From Syntrophaceae bacterium (GTDB lineage: Bacteria; Desulfobacterota; Syntrophia; Syntrophales; UBA5619), in the NCBI GenBank assembly GCA_003141195.1, contig PLLC01000059.1, forward strand, positions 2,851 through 45,641: a DNA stretch of 42,791 bases, in the 5' to 3' direction. Made by a program: the position numbers and the translations under genes. The notes under the pieces were generated by a model that searched no databases, was not told the origin of the DNA, and worked only from the letters and a program-made list of their open reading frames with translations. This document shows positions 31,662-40,657 of the stretch, one piece after another (within the stretch, counting starts at the first letter, position 1; each line of letters opens with the position of its first letter).

Positions 31662-33800
31662 TTATCGAGGCGTCGAATCCGGCAGGCCGCCGTCGACGGG
31701 GATGGTCGCGCCGGTTGTAGGCGTCTGGTGAGTCACAAAGAAAACCACCGCCCGGGCGACATGTTCCGCAGTGACCCGCGCCTTGAGCAGGTTTCTTTGG
31801 CGGTAATATTCTTCAAGTCCCTTTTCATCAAGGCCTCGGGCCTTCATGCGATCCGGGCCGATCTGCGCCCACAGGCCCGATTTTTTTGACCCATGCGAAA
31901 ACACGGCATCAGGCGACACCATGTTCACGCGCACACCCATATCCGCAAACTCAAGGCTGGCAATGCGGCACAACTGGTGGGACGCGGCCTTTGTCGCGCT
32001 GTAGGCTCCGAATTTCGCGCCGGGCGCAAAAACATTCTTTGTCGAAATTAGCACGACGTCGCCGGCAGTGTTCTGCAGCTTGAAGAGCTTCCCTGCCTGG
32101 GCAAGCATCAGAAGAGTTCCTTCGATATTGACGCGCTCCAGTTTTCGAAACGCGTCAAGATTCATTTCTGTGAGCGGAGACACATGCGCCAGGCCGGCAT
32201 TGATTACGACGATATCGATCCCGCCGAATGCCGCGATTGTTTTTTCAAAGGCTGCCGATACCGATGAGCTGTCGGTCACATCAAGCGGCACGCCGAGTGC
32301 CTGGTCCCCGTACATGCCCTTCAGGGTGAGCGCCATAGAGTCAAGATTCTCACCTGCAAGATCGGTCACGGCAACATTGCAACCCTGCCTGAGCAATTCA
32401 TCGCAGATGCCCGACCCGATCGCGCCGGCTGCTCCCGTAACCATTGCCACGCTGCCCCGCAGCGGCTTTTGACCTTTAGCGGCAACCTTTGCCCGTTGAA
32501 ATGGCCTGAATTCCATGGCGAACAGATGATCTTCCGTCAAGCCAAGGTATTTTCCGCCTGTTTCGCAGATCGCACGCTTGACAAGGAGGGCCTGCTCCAT
32601 GATGTCGCGGGCGATTCGCGCCATGCCCAAGTCCGGCCCTGCGCACACGGCGCCCAGGCCGGGCAGAAGGACGACTCTCGGCAGAAGGTCATGGCCGGAA
32701 GCGTCGAATTCCGGGAGACGCGGCGACTGTTTCTTTACATATGCGTCATAACGGGTGCTGAACGATTCGATCTCCCGGGCAAGCTGCCGGCGGAGGAGAT
32801 CCATGTTGTCATAATCGGGTTTTTCTATAAACAGCGGATACGCCTTTGTACGCACGAGATAATCGGGCGTCAGCGGCGCCGTGCAGGCAAGATCCTTTGC
32901 CTGGGGAGAGTCAAGAATATCGAGCGCCTCCCGGGAGATGAGAGGGACGAGGACCGTTTTTTCATGCGGGTTGTCCGGATCGCCGGACGCCGGCGAAAGC
33001 AGGCCCCGAAGCAGCGGCGCGATTTTCGTATAACGCTTCCGGGCGATTTCAAGGGTTGTCGCCGTGTTCCGGGGAAAGATCTGCCGCCGGGACTCCCGAA
33101 TATATTTTTCCGCTCGGTTGACGATTTCTATCGTATGGTCGTACGCCTGTTTCGGCCCCGTCCCCCATGTGATCAGACCGTGATGCATGACCACGATTGC
33201 CCGGAACCCTTTTCCCCGGTCCAGTTCAGCGGAAACGGCACGGCCCAGAGCCAGACCGGCATCCGCATACGGAACGACCCCGACATCGTTCCCCAATGCG
33301 GTGGCGATGGTTTCTTCACCCCCGGCCCGATTGGTCAGCGTCAGGATCGCCGCCGGATGGGTGTGCACAATGCTTGTCTTGTCGAGGAAAGCATGCATCA
33401 GCGTCTCGATCGAGGGCAGCGCATCGCCGGGCTTGAGCATGTGCATGCGGAACTCACCGGCCATGATTTCATCGGTCAGGGACGAAACGGTTCGCAGTTT
33501 ATTGAGATAGGCATGGTCCAGGCAGACAAAGCCTGAAGGGGTAATCGTGTCCAGGGGAGCGCCCGAAGCCTTGACAAAAAGTGCGGCAACATCATCGCCG
33601 GCAACCGTTTTGACCCTGCCCCGGATCGACGTGTTTCCGCCGCCGTGCAAAGTTAGATCCGGTTCGCTTCCCACAAGGCGCGTTGCATACGCCAGAAGCG
33701 CGATTTCGTTTCCCCATTCGGGATGGGGACATGATGCCGCATCGTGTCCCCACAGATTTATAAAACGGTCCGCTTCCGCTTCAATCCAGGCGTTGTTCAT
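31662..33800 (-). CDS. Class II aldolase/short-chain dehydrogenase fusion (RhaD-RhaE type)
   Basis: 712 residues. The N-terminal class II aldolase domain (~1-420) has LHGGGNTSIRG (51-61), an acidic catalytic candidate in PSIETLMHAFL (E132), and zinc histidines in HTHPAA (146, 148) and HHGL (206-207). The C-terminal SDR domain (~448-712) has TGAAGAIGSG (455-464), NAG, and S586 with Y600-SATK604. Such fusions cleave rhamnulose-1-phosphate or a related ketose phosphate and oxidise the lactaldehyde released. No rhamnose isomerase or kinase gene is near, so the natural substrate is open. It follows lsrF on the same strand with a 24-base gap. The ribosome binding site is weak. Confidence 0.87.
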   Translation of the reverse strand: MNNAWIEAEADRFINLWGHDAASCPHPEWGNEIALLAYATRLVGSEPDLTLHGGGNTSIRGRVKTVAGDDVAALFVKASGAPLDTITPSGFVCLDHAYLNKLRTVSSLTDEIMAGEFRMHMLKPGDALPSIETLMHAFLDKTSIVHTHPAAILTLTNRAGGEETIATALGNDVGVVPYADAGLALGRAVSAELDRGKGFRAIVVMHHGLITWGTGPKQAYDHTIEIVNRAEKYIRESRRQIFPRNTATTLEIARKRYTKIAPLLRGLLSPASGDPDNPHEKTVLVPLISREALDILDSPQAKDLACTAPLTPDYLVRTKAYPLFIEKPDYDNMDLLRRQLAREIESFSTRYDAYVKKQSPRLPEFDASGHDLLPRVVLLPGLGAVCAGPDLGMARIARDIMEQALLVKRAICETGGKYLGLTEDHLFAMEFRPFQRAKVAAKGQKPLRGSVAMVTGAAGAIGSGICDELLRQGCNVAVTDLAGENLDSMALTLKGMYGDQALGVPLDVTDSSSVSAAFEKTIAAFGGIDIVVINAGLAHVSPLTEMNLDAFRKLERVNIEGTLLMLAQAGKLFKLQNTAGDVVLISTKNVFAPGAKFGAYSATKAASHQLCRIASLEFADMGVRVNMVSPDAVFSHGSKKSGLWAQIGPDRMKARGLDEKGLEEYYRQRNLLKARVTAEHVARAVVFFVTHQTPTTGATIPVDGGLPDSTPR

Positions 33801-33824
33801 GATGGTTGCTTTTCCGGCAGTGCA

Positions 33825-34706
33825 TTATGCCTGTTGCTGTTTCAGATCAAGGAACATCTCAAAGGCCTGTTCCGGTCTCATGTTTTCATGAACAACCTTG
33901 CGGACAGCCCTGATCATGGCAACAGGCGCCTCGGACTGAAAAATGTTCCTCCCCATGTCCACGCCTGCCGCCCCCTGGTTGATCGCCTCGCAGGCCATCT
34001 TCAGCGCTTCGAGCTCGGGCAGTTTCTTGCCGCCGGCAATGACAATGGGAACAGGGCATCCGGCTGTGACCGTCTCGAAATCAGGCACAAAATAGGTCTT
34101 GACAAACGCGGCGCCGAGCTCGGCGCACATCCGCGTGGCAAGTCGGATGTACTTGGTGTCGCGGACCAATTCCTTGCCGACTGCCGTTACACCCAGCACC
34201 GGCATGCCGACCCTGTTGCCCATGTCGATCAGATTCGTCAGGTTGATCACCGACTGCGTTTCGAATTCGCCACCGATGAAAACCTGTGTCGCAACGGCGC
34301 AGGCGTTCAGGCGAACCGCGTCGTCCATATCCATGGCGATATGCTCATTGGATAATTCCTTCAGAATGCTCGGCCCGCCGCTTGCACGAAGCACCGTGGC
34401 CTTGTTCAGCGAAGGAGGGATTACAGACCGCAGAATCCCGCGCGTAAGCATGAGCGCATCGGCGTAGGGCGCGAGCGGCAGTATGGTGATATCCGGCCGT
34501 TCCAGACCTGTCGTGGGTCCCTGAAAATATCCATGGTCAAAGGCGAGCATTACGGTTTTGCCGGACTTTGCATTAAAAATGCGGGCCAGCCGGTTTTTCA
34601 TTCCCCAGTCATAGGAATTCGACCCTTTCAGGAAAAAGACTTCGCTCTTTTGAGGTACATCCGTATAAAAACTTTTTTCAACCTTTGAGGCATCTGCTTC
34701 AGGCAT
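33825..34706 (-). CDS. lsrF: LsrF-like class I aldolase/thiolase
   Basis: 293 residues, very similar along its whole length to E. coli LsrF as I remember it: [33 protein letters not shown] and [12 protein letters not shown], the Schiff-base lysine K203 in FVKTYFV (same number as in E. coli), and [16 protein letters not shown] with [11 protein letters not shown]. LsrF transfers an acetyl group from the AI-2 breakdown product 3-hydroxy-5-phosphonooxypentane-2,4-dione to CoA. No lsrK, lsrB or transporter is in the window, so it more likely serves sugar phosphate breakdown with the aldolase/SDR fusion downstream. AAAGGAGG precedes the ATG. Confidence 0.87.
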   Translation of the reverse strand: MPEADASKVEKSFYTDVPQKSEVFFLKGSNSYDWGMKNRLARIFNAKSGKTVMLAFDHGYFQGPTTGLERPDITILPLAPYADALMLTRGILRSVIPPSLNKATVLRASGGPSILKELSNEHIAMDMDDAVRLNACAVATQVFIGGEFETQSVINLTNLIDMGNRVGMPVLGVTAVGKELVRDTKYIRLATRMCAELGAAFVKTYFVPDFETVTAGCPVPIVIAGGKKLPELEALKMACEAINQGAAGVDMGRNIFQSEAPVAMIRAVRKVVHENMRPEQAFEMFLDLKQQQA

Positions 34707-34795
34707 GGAAACCTCCTTTATGATCTTGAAATCAATGCGATATCAGACTAACCCCTTGCCACGTCCCCATGTTTTTGATGAGCTTGGGTAGTGCA

Positions 34796-34824
34796 AGTAT
34801 AACGGGGAGGCGCTTGCCAGTCAA
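34796..34824 (-). promoter_or_regulatory. Sigma-70 type promoter of the lsrF operon
   Basis: Minus-strand TTGACT (34824-34819), 17 bases, TATACT (34801-34796). Confidence 0.75.
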
Positions 34825-34855
34825 TCATATTCACCAACAAGGAACGTTTCCTTTC

Positions 34856-34883
34856 TTGACAATATATTCCAATTCGTTAAGAT
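34856..34883 (+). promoter_or_regulatory. Probable promoter of the FmdB-like gene
   Basis: Plus-strand TTGACA (34856-34861), 16 bases, TAAGAT (34878-34883). It is divergent from the lsrF promoter, with the -35 boxes 32 bases apart. Confidence 0.5.
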
Positions 34884-34940
34884 AAAGCAAACGGTTGATC
34901 CTGATTAACATTAACGCAAGGACAGAAAAGGAGGACTACA

Positions 34941-35105
34941 ATGCCGACATACGAGTATGAATGCAGAGGGTGTAATAAGAAATTTTCCGTAATCCTGAGC
35001 ATTTCGGAGCATGAAAAGACCAAGGTTTCCTGTCCGAAGTGCAAAGGAAAGAGGGTCAAACAGAGCCTCTCCACCTTCACCACCAAGACCAGTCGGAAAA
35101 GCTGA
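34941..35105 (+). CDS. FmdB-family zinc-ribbon protein
   Basis: 54 residues with a strong ribosome binding site (AAAGGAGGA). The start PTYEYECRGC is diagnostic for the family. Two CxxC knuckles (C8, C11, C31, C34) form one zinc ribbon, and the tail is basic and serine/threonine-rich. These proteins are named after a regulator of formamidase and are widespread in Deltaproteobacteria; their function is not established. Confidence 0.85.
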   Translation: MPTYEYECRGCNKKFSVILSISEHEKTKVSCPKCKGKRVKQSLSTFTTKTSRKS

Positions 35106-35273
35106 GCTCCGGACGATCCCCCCTGAGCTGTCCTTGAGACCTCATTCCGGCACGTGCATGTACACCCTTTTTGTTCCCGGAGAAGATTCTTAACAGAAAA
35201 GACCAGGTGCTTTTTTACATCGGCTTGTCTAAACTTGAGACGCTTCTGAAAATGAGAAAAGCCGAGGTGATAA

Positions 35274-37850
35274 ATGGCCCAGATTGAAAGACAGCAGACG
35301 GTTCTGAATATCCTCCGGAACTTGCGGGATCTGGGTGGTCTCAAAAAGCTGTTCTGGGAGGAACTGAACTACGAGCGAGAAAACCAGCCGCTCAGCATGC
35401 GCGGCTGGCCGGATTCCGCCCGCAATGCTCTGGCCGATGATCCCGTCCTATTCGCGAGCGGCGGCGAGGATCATGCGTTTCATGTGGTGTATTGCCGCCT
35501 GGCCTCCGCTGGCCTTCAGAGAAATCTTGAACGGCCCATCGTCAATCAGTTGATCCGCGAACATCCTTACTGCCTGTTTATTTTCTCCGACACAACGCAA
35601 TCCGCCTGGCATTTTCTGAACGTCAAGTATGACGAGAAGGCGGAGAAACGGCGGCTTTTGCGCCGGATGACCGTGCGGGCCGACAGCGGTTTACGCACGG
35701 CCGCCGAGCGGCTGCAGATGATGGATCTCGCGCTGATGGGGAAAGAGCTGTTCGGCATCCCCGCGCTGGAGATTCAAAAACGCCATGATGACGCCTTTGA
35801 TGTCGAACAAGTCACCAAAGCATTCTACAAAGAACTTGCCAACTGGTATTTCTGGGCACTGAGGCACGTCCGGTTCCCCAAGGACGCACCCAAAGAGTCT
35901 GACGGACACGACCATATCGGTGTGATCAGGATGATCACGAGGTTGATCTTCTGCTGGTTCGTGAAGGAAAAGGGTCTGATCTCCGGAGAACTGTTCGCTC
36001 AGCGCCGCCTGGATGAACTTCTCGACGGGTTTGCGCCTGAGAAGGATACCCGCAAGGATTCCGTTTTCTACAAGGCGATTCTGCAAAATCTGTTCTTCGC
36101 CACGCTGAATACCGAGATGGACAAGCGGGGCTGGGTGAAGGACGAACAAAACTTCATGGCGCACAGTCTTTATCGCTACCGGGATTTGTTCCAAAAGCCC
36201 GGCGAGGCGCTGGCTTTGTTCAAGAACATCCCGTTCCTCAACGGCGGCCTGTTCGAGTGCCTGGACAAGGACCTGGGCGATAACGCCAGGCCGCGTTACG
36301 TAAGGATTGACGGGTTTTCCCGCCGTTCGGACAGCCAGCCGGTAGTGCCGGATTTCCTGTTCTTCGGGTCCGAGCGGGAAGAAGACCTCAGCGCGGATTA
36401 CGGCGACAGGAAGTTCAAGAAAGTACGGGTGCGCGGACTGATCCACACGCTGAACCGCTACCGCTTCACGATCGAGGAAAACACGCCCATCGAGCAGGAA
36501 GTCGCCCTCGATCCGGAGCTCTCCGGCAAGGTGTTCGAAAACCTGCTCGCCGCCTACAATCCCGAGACCGGGGCCACGGCCCGCAAACAGACCGGCTCGT
36601 TCTACACCCCGCGCGAGATCGTGGACTACATGGTGGACGAGGCCTTGATCGCATATTTGAAGGGAAGGCTACCCGCAGAGAATGAAAAGGCAACGGAAGA
36701 GAAACTCCGACGGCTGGCGTCGTGGGAGGAGAGCGGCCACGATTTCGACGAGGAAGAAACCAAGTCGCTGATTGCCGCGATCGACGCCCTCAAGGCGCTG
36801 GACCCGGCCGTGGGCTCCGGTGCCTTCCCAATGGGCGTTCTGCACAAGCTGGTTTTCATCCTCGGTAAGCTCGATCCGCAAAACAAGCAGTGGGAGCAGC
36901 GGCAGATCCAACGTGTTCGCGACGCCGTCGCCACGGCGGAGAAAATCGAAGACGCCGCCATCCGCGAGCGAACAGTCAGGGAGTTGGAACAGCAGATCAT
37001 CAGTATTGAGGAGGCGTTTGAGCGCAACGAACTGGATTACGGCCGCAAGCTCTACCTGATCGAAAACTGCCTCTATGGCGTGGACATCCAGACCATCGCC
37101 GTCCAGATCGCCAAGATGCGGTTTTTCATCTCGCTGATCGTTGACCAGCGGATGGACCCGGATGCACCCAACCTCGGTGTGCGTCCTTTGCCCAACCTGG
37201 AGACCAAGTTCGTCGCCGCCAACACGCTGATCGGGATCGAAAAACCAAAGCAGGGAGCGTTCCGCAACCCGGACATCGACGCCAGGGAAGCGGAACTACG
37301 CAAGGTGCGGGAGAAGCATTTCAATGCCAAGACCCCGGGCAACAAAGCCAAGTACCGGGAGCTGGACAAGAAACTTCGCGCCGAGATTGCAGCGCTGCTC
37401 AAGCGCGACGGCTGGGGTGACACCACGGCCAAGCAACTTGCCACCTGGGACCCCTACGACCAGAACGCCTCCGCCCCGTTCTTCGATCCAGAGTGGATGT
37501 TCGGTATCCGGGAGGGGTTCGATGTGGTCGTCGGCAATCCGCTGTATGTTGATTCTGAACTTATGAAGCGTGATTGCCCCGAGTTCCGTGACTACCTTCG
37601 GGAGAGAATGGAAACGACAAAGGGGAACTGGGACCTCTATGTGGCGTTCACAGAGTTTAGCTTCATGCTTCTTGGTGCCCGTGGTTTCCTGTCATTCATA
37701 ACACCAAATAAATGGCTCTCGGCACCATATGGCAAGGCACTGCGAATGTTCCTGCACGGTCATCTAAAGATTATTGCCGATTGCTCGCGCGTTGATGTAT
37801 TTGATGCAGGCAAACCGGAACCATCAGGAACTTGTCCGCTGGTTCGATGA
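35274..37850 (+). CDS. Eco57I-type restriction-modification methylase, C-terminally truncated
   Basis: 858 residues; relatives run well over 1,000. The N-terminal ~400 residues are the region typical of this large methylase class. The methylase core has GSFYTPREIVDYM (441-453) and SAM motif I DPAVGSGAF (510-518). Motif IV reads N755-PLY, where NPPY is expected; one base change (CCG to CTG) would explain it and would probably harm catalysis. The protein is normal up to about DCSRVDVFDAG, then ends in an unrelated tail of 11 residues, KPEPSGTCPLVR, read in the wrong frame of the helicase gene. The target-recognition C-terminus is thus missing. GAGGTGATAA precedes the ATG. Confidence 0.85.
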   Translation: MAQIERQQTVLNILRNLRDLGGLKKLFWEELNYERENQPLSMRGWPDSARNALADDPVLFASGGEDHAFHVVYCRLASAGLQRNLERPIVNQLIREHPYCLFIFSDTTQSAWHFLNVKYDEKAEKRRLLRRMTVRADSGLRTAAERLQMMDLALMGKELFGIPALEIQKRHDDAFDVEQVTKAFYKELANWYFWALRHVRFPKDAPKESDGHDHIGVIRMITRLIFCWFVKEKGLISGELFAQRRLDELLDGFAPEKDTRKDSVFYKAILQNLFFATLNTEMDKRGWVKDEQNFMAHSLYRYRDLFQKPGEALALFKNIPFLNGGLFECLDKDLGDNARPRYVRIDGFSRRSDSQPVVPDFLFFGSEREEDLSADYGDRKFKKVRVRGLIHTLNRYRFTIEENTPIEQEVALDPELSGKVFENLLAAYNPETGATARKQTGSFYTPREIVDYMVDEALIAYLKGRLPAENEKATEEKLRRLASWEESGHDFDEEETKSLIAAIDALKALDPAVGSGAFPMGVLHKLVFILGKLDPQNKQWEQRQIQRVRDAVATAEKIEDAAIRERTVRELEQQIISIEEAFERNELDYGRKLYLIENCLYGVDIQTIAVQIAKMRFFISLIVDQRMDPDAPNLGVRPLPNLETKFVAANTLIGIEKPKQGAFRNPDIDAREAELRKVREKHFNAKTPGNKAKYRELDKKLRAEIAALLKRDGWGDTTAKQLATWDPYDQNASAPFFDPEWMFGIREGFDVVVGNPLYVDSELMKRDCPEFRDYLRERMETTKGNWDLYVAFTEFSFMLLGARGFLSFITPNKWLSAPYGKALRMFLHGHLKIIADCSRVDVFDAGKPEPSGTCPLVR

Positions 37851-40569
37851 TCTCTGGAAAGAGGCGCAGGACTTCGACGAAACGCTGATGGTGGAACTCC
37901 GGGAATCCTGGGCGGCGGCGCAGGTCAGGCCGTACGACATTTACATGAAGACGCTCTTTGCCCTTGTGAAAGACCGGCTGGAGGGAGAGGAAGAGCAGGA
38001 ACTCCTCTGGGATGACGACATATTCCTCAAATTGGCGAATTTTCAGAAGGTCGCCGTCCGGCAGTCCATCCAGATGATCAGGGATTTCGGCGGAGGGTTT
38101 GTGTCGGACGTGGTCGGCTTGGGCAAGAGCTACATCGGCGCGGCCATCGTGAAGCACTTTGAGCGTACGGACCACGCGCGTCCGCTGGTCATTTGTCCCG
38201 CGCCGCTCAAGGAAATGTGGGAACGGTACAACGAGGTTTACCAACTCAACGCCCAAATCCTTTCGATGGGGTATCTCCGGGAAGATGACAACGACGGTGT
38301 GACGAAGCTTCTGAAAGATTTCCGCTACAAGGACCGCGACTTCGTGCTCGTCGATGAAAGCCACAACCTCAGGTATCCCGACACCCAGCGCTACAAGGTC
38401 GTCCAGACATTCCTTTCCACCGGCCGCCGTTGCTGCTTCCTGACCGCCACGCCCCGGAACAAAAGCGCGTGGGATGTTTACCACCAGATCAAGCTTTTCC
38501 ATCAGGACGACCGGACGGACCTGCCTGTTGACCCGCCGAACCTGAAAGAGTTCTTCAAGCTGATCGAGCGGGGGGAAAAGAAACTGCCCGACTTGCTGGC
38601 CAACATCCTTGTCCGGCGTACGCGCAACCATATCCTGCGGTGGTATGGTTTTGATGCCGAGACACACGAGCCGGTCGATCCCGGTCGTTTTCAGGAATAC
38701 CTCGACGGCAGGCGGAAGGCCTATGTGCTTGTCGGCGGGAAGCACCAGTTCTTCCCGAAGCGGCAGCTTCAAACCATCGCTTACAGCATCGAAGAGACCT
38801 ACCAGGGGCTTTACCAGCAGTTGCGCGGCTATCTCGGCAAATCCCGGAAGGGCAAATCGGCCAAAGCCATGGCGGGGGAACTGACTTATGCGCGTTATGG
38901 CCTGTGGCACTATGTCCACGCCGAGAAACAGAAGAAAGAGCCGTATGTCAGCCTGCAGCGGGCCGGGGCGAATCTGCGCGGTTTGATGCGCGTTCTCTTG
39001 TTCAAACGGTTTGAGTCGAGTGTTTACGCCTTTCAGGAGACCATCCGCCGGTTGCTCAAGATTCATGAGTCGTTTATCAAGGCCATCGACCAGGGCTTCG
39101 TCCCGGCGGGCGAGGAAGCGCAGTACATCCTCTATGGAAGTGACACGCTCGAAGAGACCGACTTCATGGATGCCTTGCGCGCGGTGTCGCAGCGTTACGA
39201 CGCAGCGGACTTCGACACGGATACCCTGCGCAGGCACATCGCGCACGACATCGAGATTTTAAAGACGGTCCGGACGCTGGTTGAACCCATCACCCCCGAG
39301 AAAGACGCCAAACTCCAAACGCTCAAAGCGCGCCTGGCTGACAAGCCGTTGAAGGGCGCGAAACGGTTGATCTTCACTCAGTACGCCGACACGGCGAAGT
39401 ATCTCTACGCCAATCTGAACCCCGGCGACCGCCTTCCCGATGTTGAGGTTATCTACAGCGGAGACAAGAGTAAAGCGCGCGTTGTCGGACGGTTCGCGCC
39501 GAAAGCCAACCCGGAGTATTGCTTTGCCAAAGGCGAAGCGGAACTCATGACCGTCGTCGCTACCGACGTTCTGGCCGAAGGTCTCAATCTCCAGGACTGT
39601 GACAACATCATCAATTACGATCTGCACTGGAACCCGGTGCGGCTGATTCAACGCTTCGGGCGCATCGACCGTATCGGATCGGAACATGAAAGCATCTTCG
39701 CATTCAACTTCCTACCGGAAGTGGGAATCGAGAAAAATCTGAATTTATACGACAAGCTGCACAACCGGATTCAAGAGATTCACGACACCATCGGGGAGGA
39801 CTCCAACATCCTGGACGAGACCGAACGCCTGAACCCCGAGGCGATGTATGCCATTTATGAAACACAGGGCGGCGGCCCGGTGCAGATGGACCTCTGGGGT
39901 AAACCGGAAGACGAGTTTCTGGACCTGAACGAAGCCGAGGAAATCCTGCGGCAATTGCGGAAGGAAGACCCTGCGGAGTTTGAGCGCATCGCCGCTCTGC
40001 GCGACGGCATCCGCACGGCGCGGCCTTCTCTGCAAAAGGGTTTGTTCGTTTTCTGCCAGGCCGGCCGTTTTCAGCAGCTCTTCCTGCTCGACGAAAAGGG
40101 CGCCGTCTTTTCCCGCGATGTTCCGAGGGTGGTCGGCACGGTCAAATGCGCTCCCGATGCGGCGGCCGCCGCCCTGCCGGACGGATACAACAAGGCAGTC
40201 ATGACCGTGCAACGGGCATTTGCCGAGGAAGTCAAACACCGGGAAGCCGAGCGCAGGCATACCTTCAATCTCACGCACGGCCAGCTCTATGCGCTTCGGG
40301 AACTCAGGATCCTTTTTGAAGCCGTGACCGATGAAGAAATCAAGGGCAATGTCAACATTCTGGAGAAGGCCTTCCGAGGCGCTTTGACCGGCGCGGTCAA
40401 GCGTGAGTTGAACCAGTTGCGGCGGAATGCCGTCGTAGGTGAGGCGCTCTACAAGAATCTGATCCGAATTTACGACCAGCACAATCTGAAAGACGTGGCA
40501 GCCCGGCGAAGCCTGGAACTCGAAGACAAACCGATCCCCCGAATCATTTGTAGCGAAGCATTGGTCTGA
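37774..40569 (+). CDS. SNF2-type helicase of a restriction system, N-terminally truncated
   Basis: 931 residues at most. The ATPase halves are complete: Walker A-like SDVVGLGKSYIGAAI, DESH box FVLVDESHNL, TATPRNKSAWD, and C-terminal helicase motifs VVATDVLAEGLNLQDCDN and QRFGRIDRIGS. Homologues of this kind that I know begin with a phospholipase-D-like nuclease domain of about 150-200 residues; this protein starts just after that, at NHQELVRWFDDLWKE. No ribosome binding site precedes the TTG at 37774 or the ATGs at 37795 and 37804. It overlaps the end of the methylase frame in another frame. Whether it is translated at all is doubtful. Confidence 0.83.
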   Translation: MPIARALMYLMQANRNHQELVRWFDDLWKEAQDFDETLMVELRESWAAAQVRPYDIYMKTLFALVKDRLEGEEEQELLWDDDIFLKLANFQKVAVRQSIQMIRDFGGGFVSDVVGLGKSYIGAAIVKHFERTDHARPLVICPAPLKEMWERYNEVYQLNAQILSMGYLREDDNDGVTKLLKDFRYKDRDFVLVDESHNLRYPDTQRYKVVQTFLSTGRRCCFLTATPRNKSAWDVYHQIKLFHQDDRTDLPVDPPNLKEFFKLIERGEKKLPDLLANILVRRTRNHILRWYGFDAETHEPVDPGRFQEYLDGRRKAYVLVGGKHQFFPKRQLQTIAYSIEETYQGLYQQLRGYLGKSRKGKSAKAMAGELTYARYGLWHYVHAEKQKKEPYVSLQRAGANLRGLMRVLLFKRFESSVYAFQETIRRLLKIHESFIKAIDQGFVPAGEEAQYILYGSDTLEETDFMDALRAVSQRYDAADFDTDTLRRHIAHDIEILKTVRTLVEPITPEKDAKLQTLKARLADKPLKGAKRLIFTQYADTAKYLYANLNPGDRLPDVEVIYSGDKSKARVVGRFAPKANPEYCFAKGEAELMTVVATDVLAEGLNLQDCDNIINYDLHWNPVRLIQRFGRIDRIGSEHESIFAFNFLPEVGIEKNLNLYDKLHNRIQEIHDTIGEDSNILDETERLNPEAMYAIYETQGGGPVQMDLWGKPEDEFLDLNEAEEILRQLRKEDPAEFERIAALRDGIRTARPSLQKGLFVFCQAGRFQQLFLLDEKGAVFSRDVPRVVGTVKCAPDAAAAALPDGYNKAVMTVQRAFAEEVKHREAERRHTFNLTHGQLYALRELRILFEAVTDEEIKGNVNILEKAFRGALTGAVKRELNQLRRNAVVGEALYKNLIRIYDQHNLKDVAARRSLELEDKPIPRIICSEALV

Positions 40570-40657
40570 ATACCGCGAACCGGAGAATGCCACGTATCAC
40601 GAACAAGATTAAACGGATTTGGCTGCCTCGGCCGCGGCGATTGGTCCGGTCCGGCCG

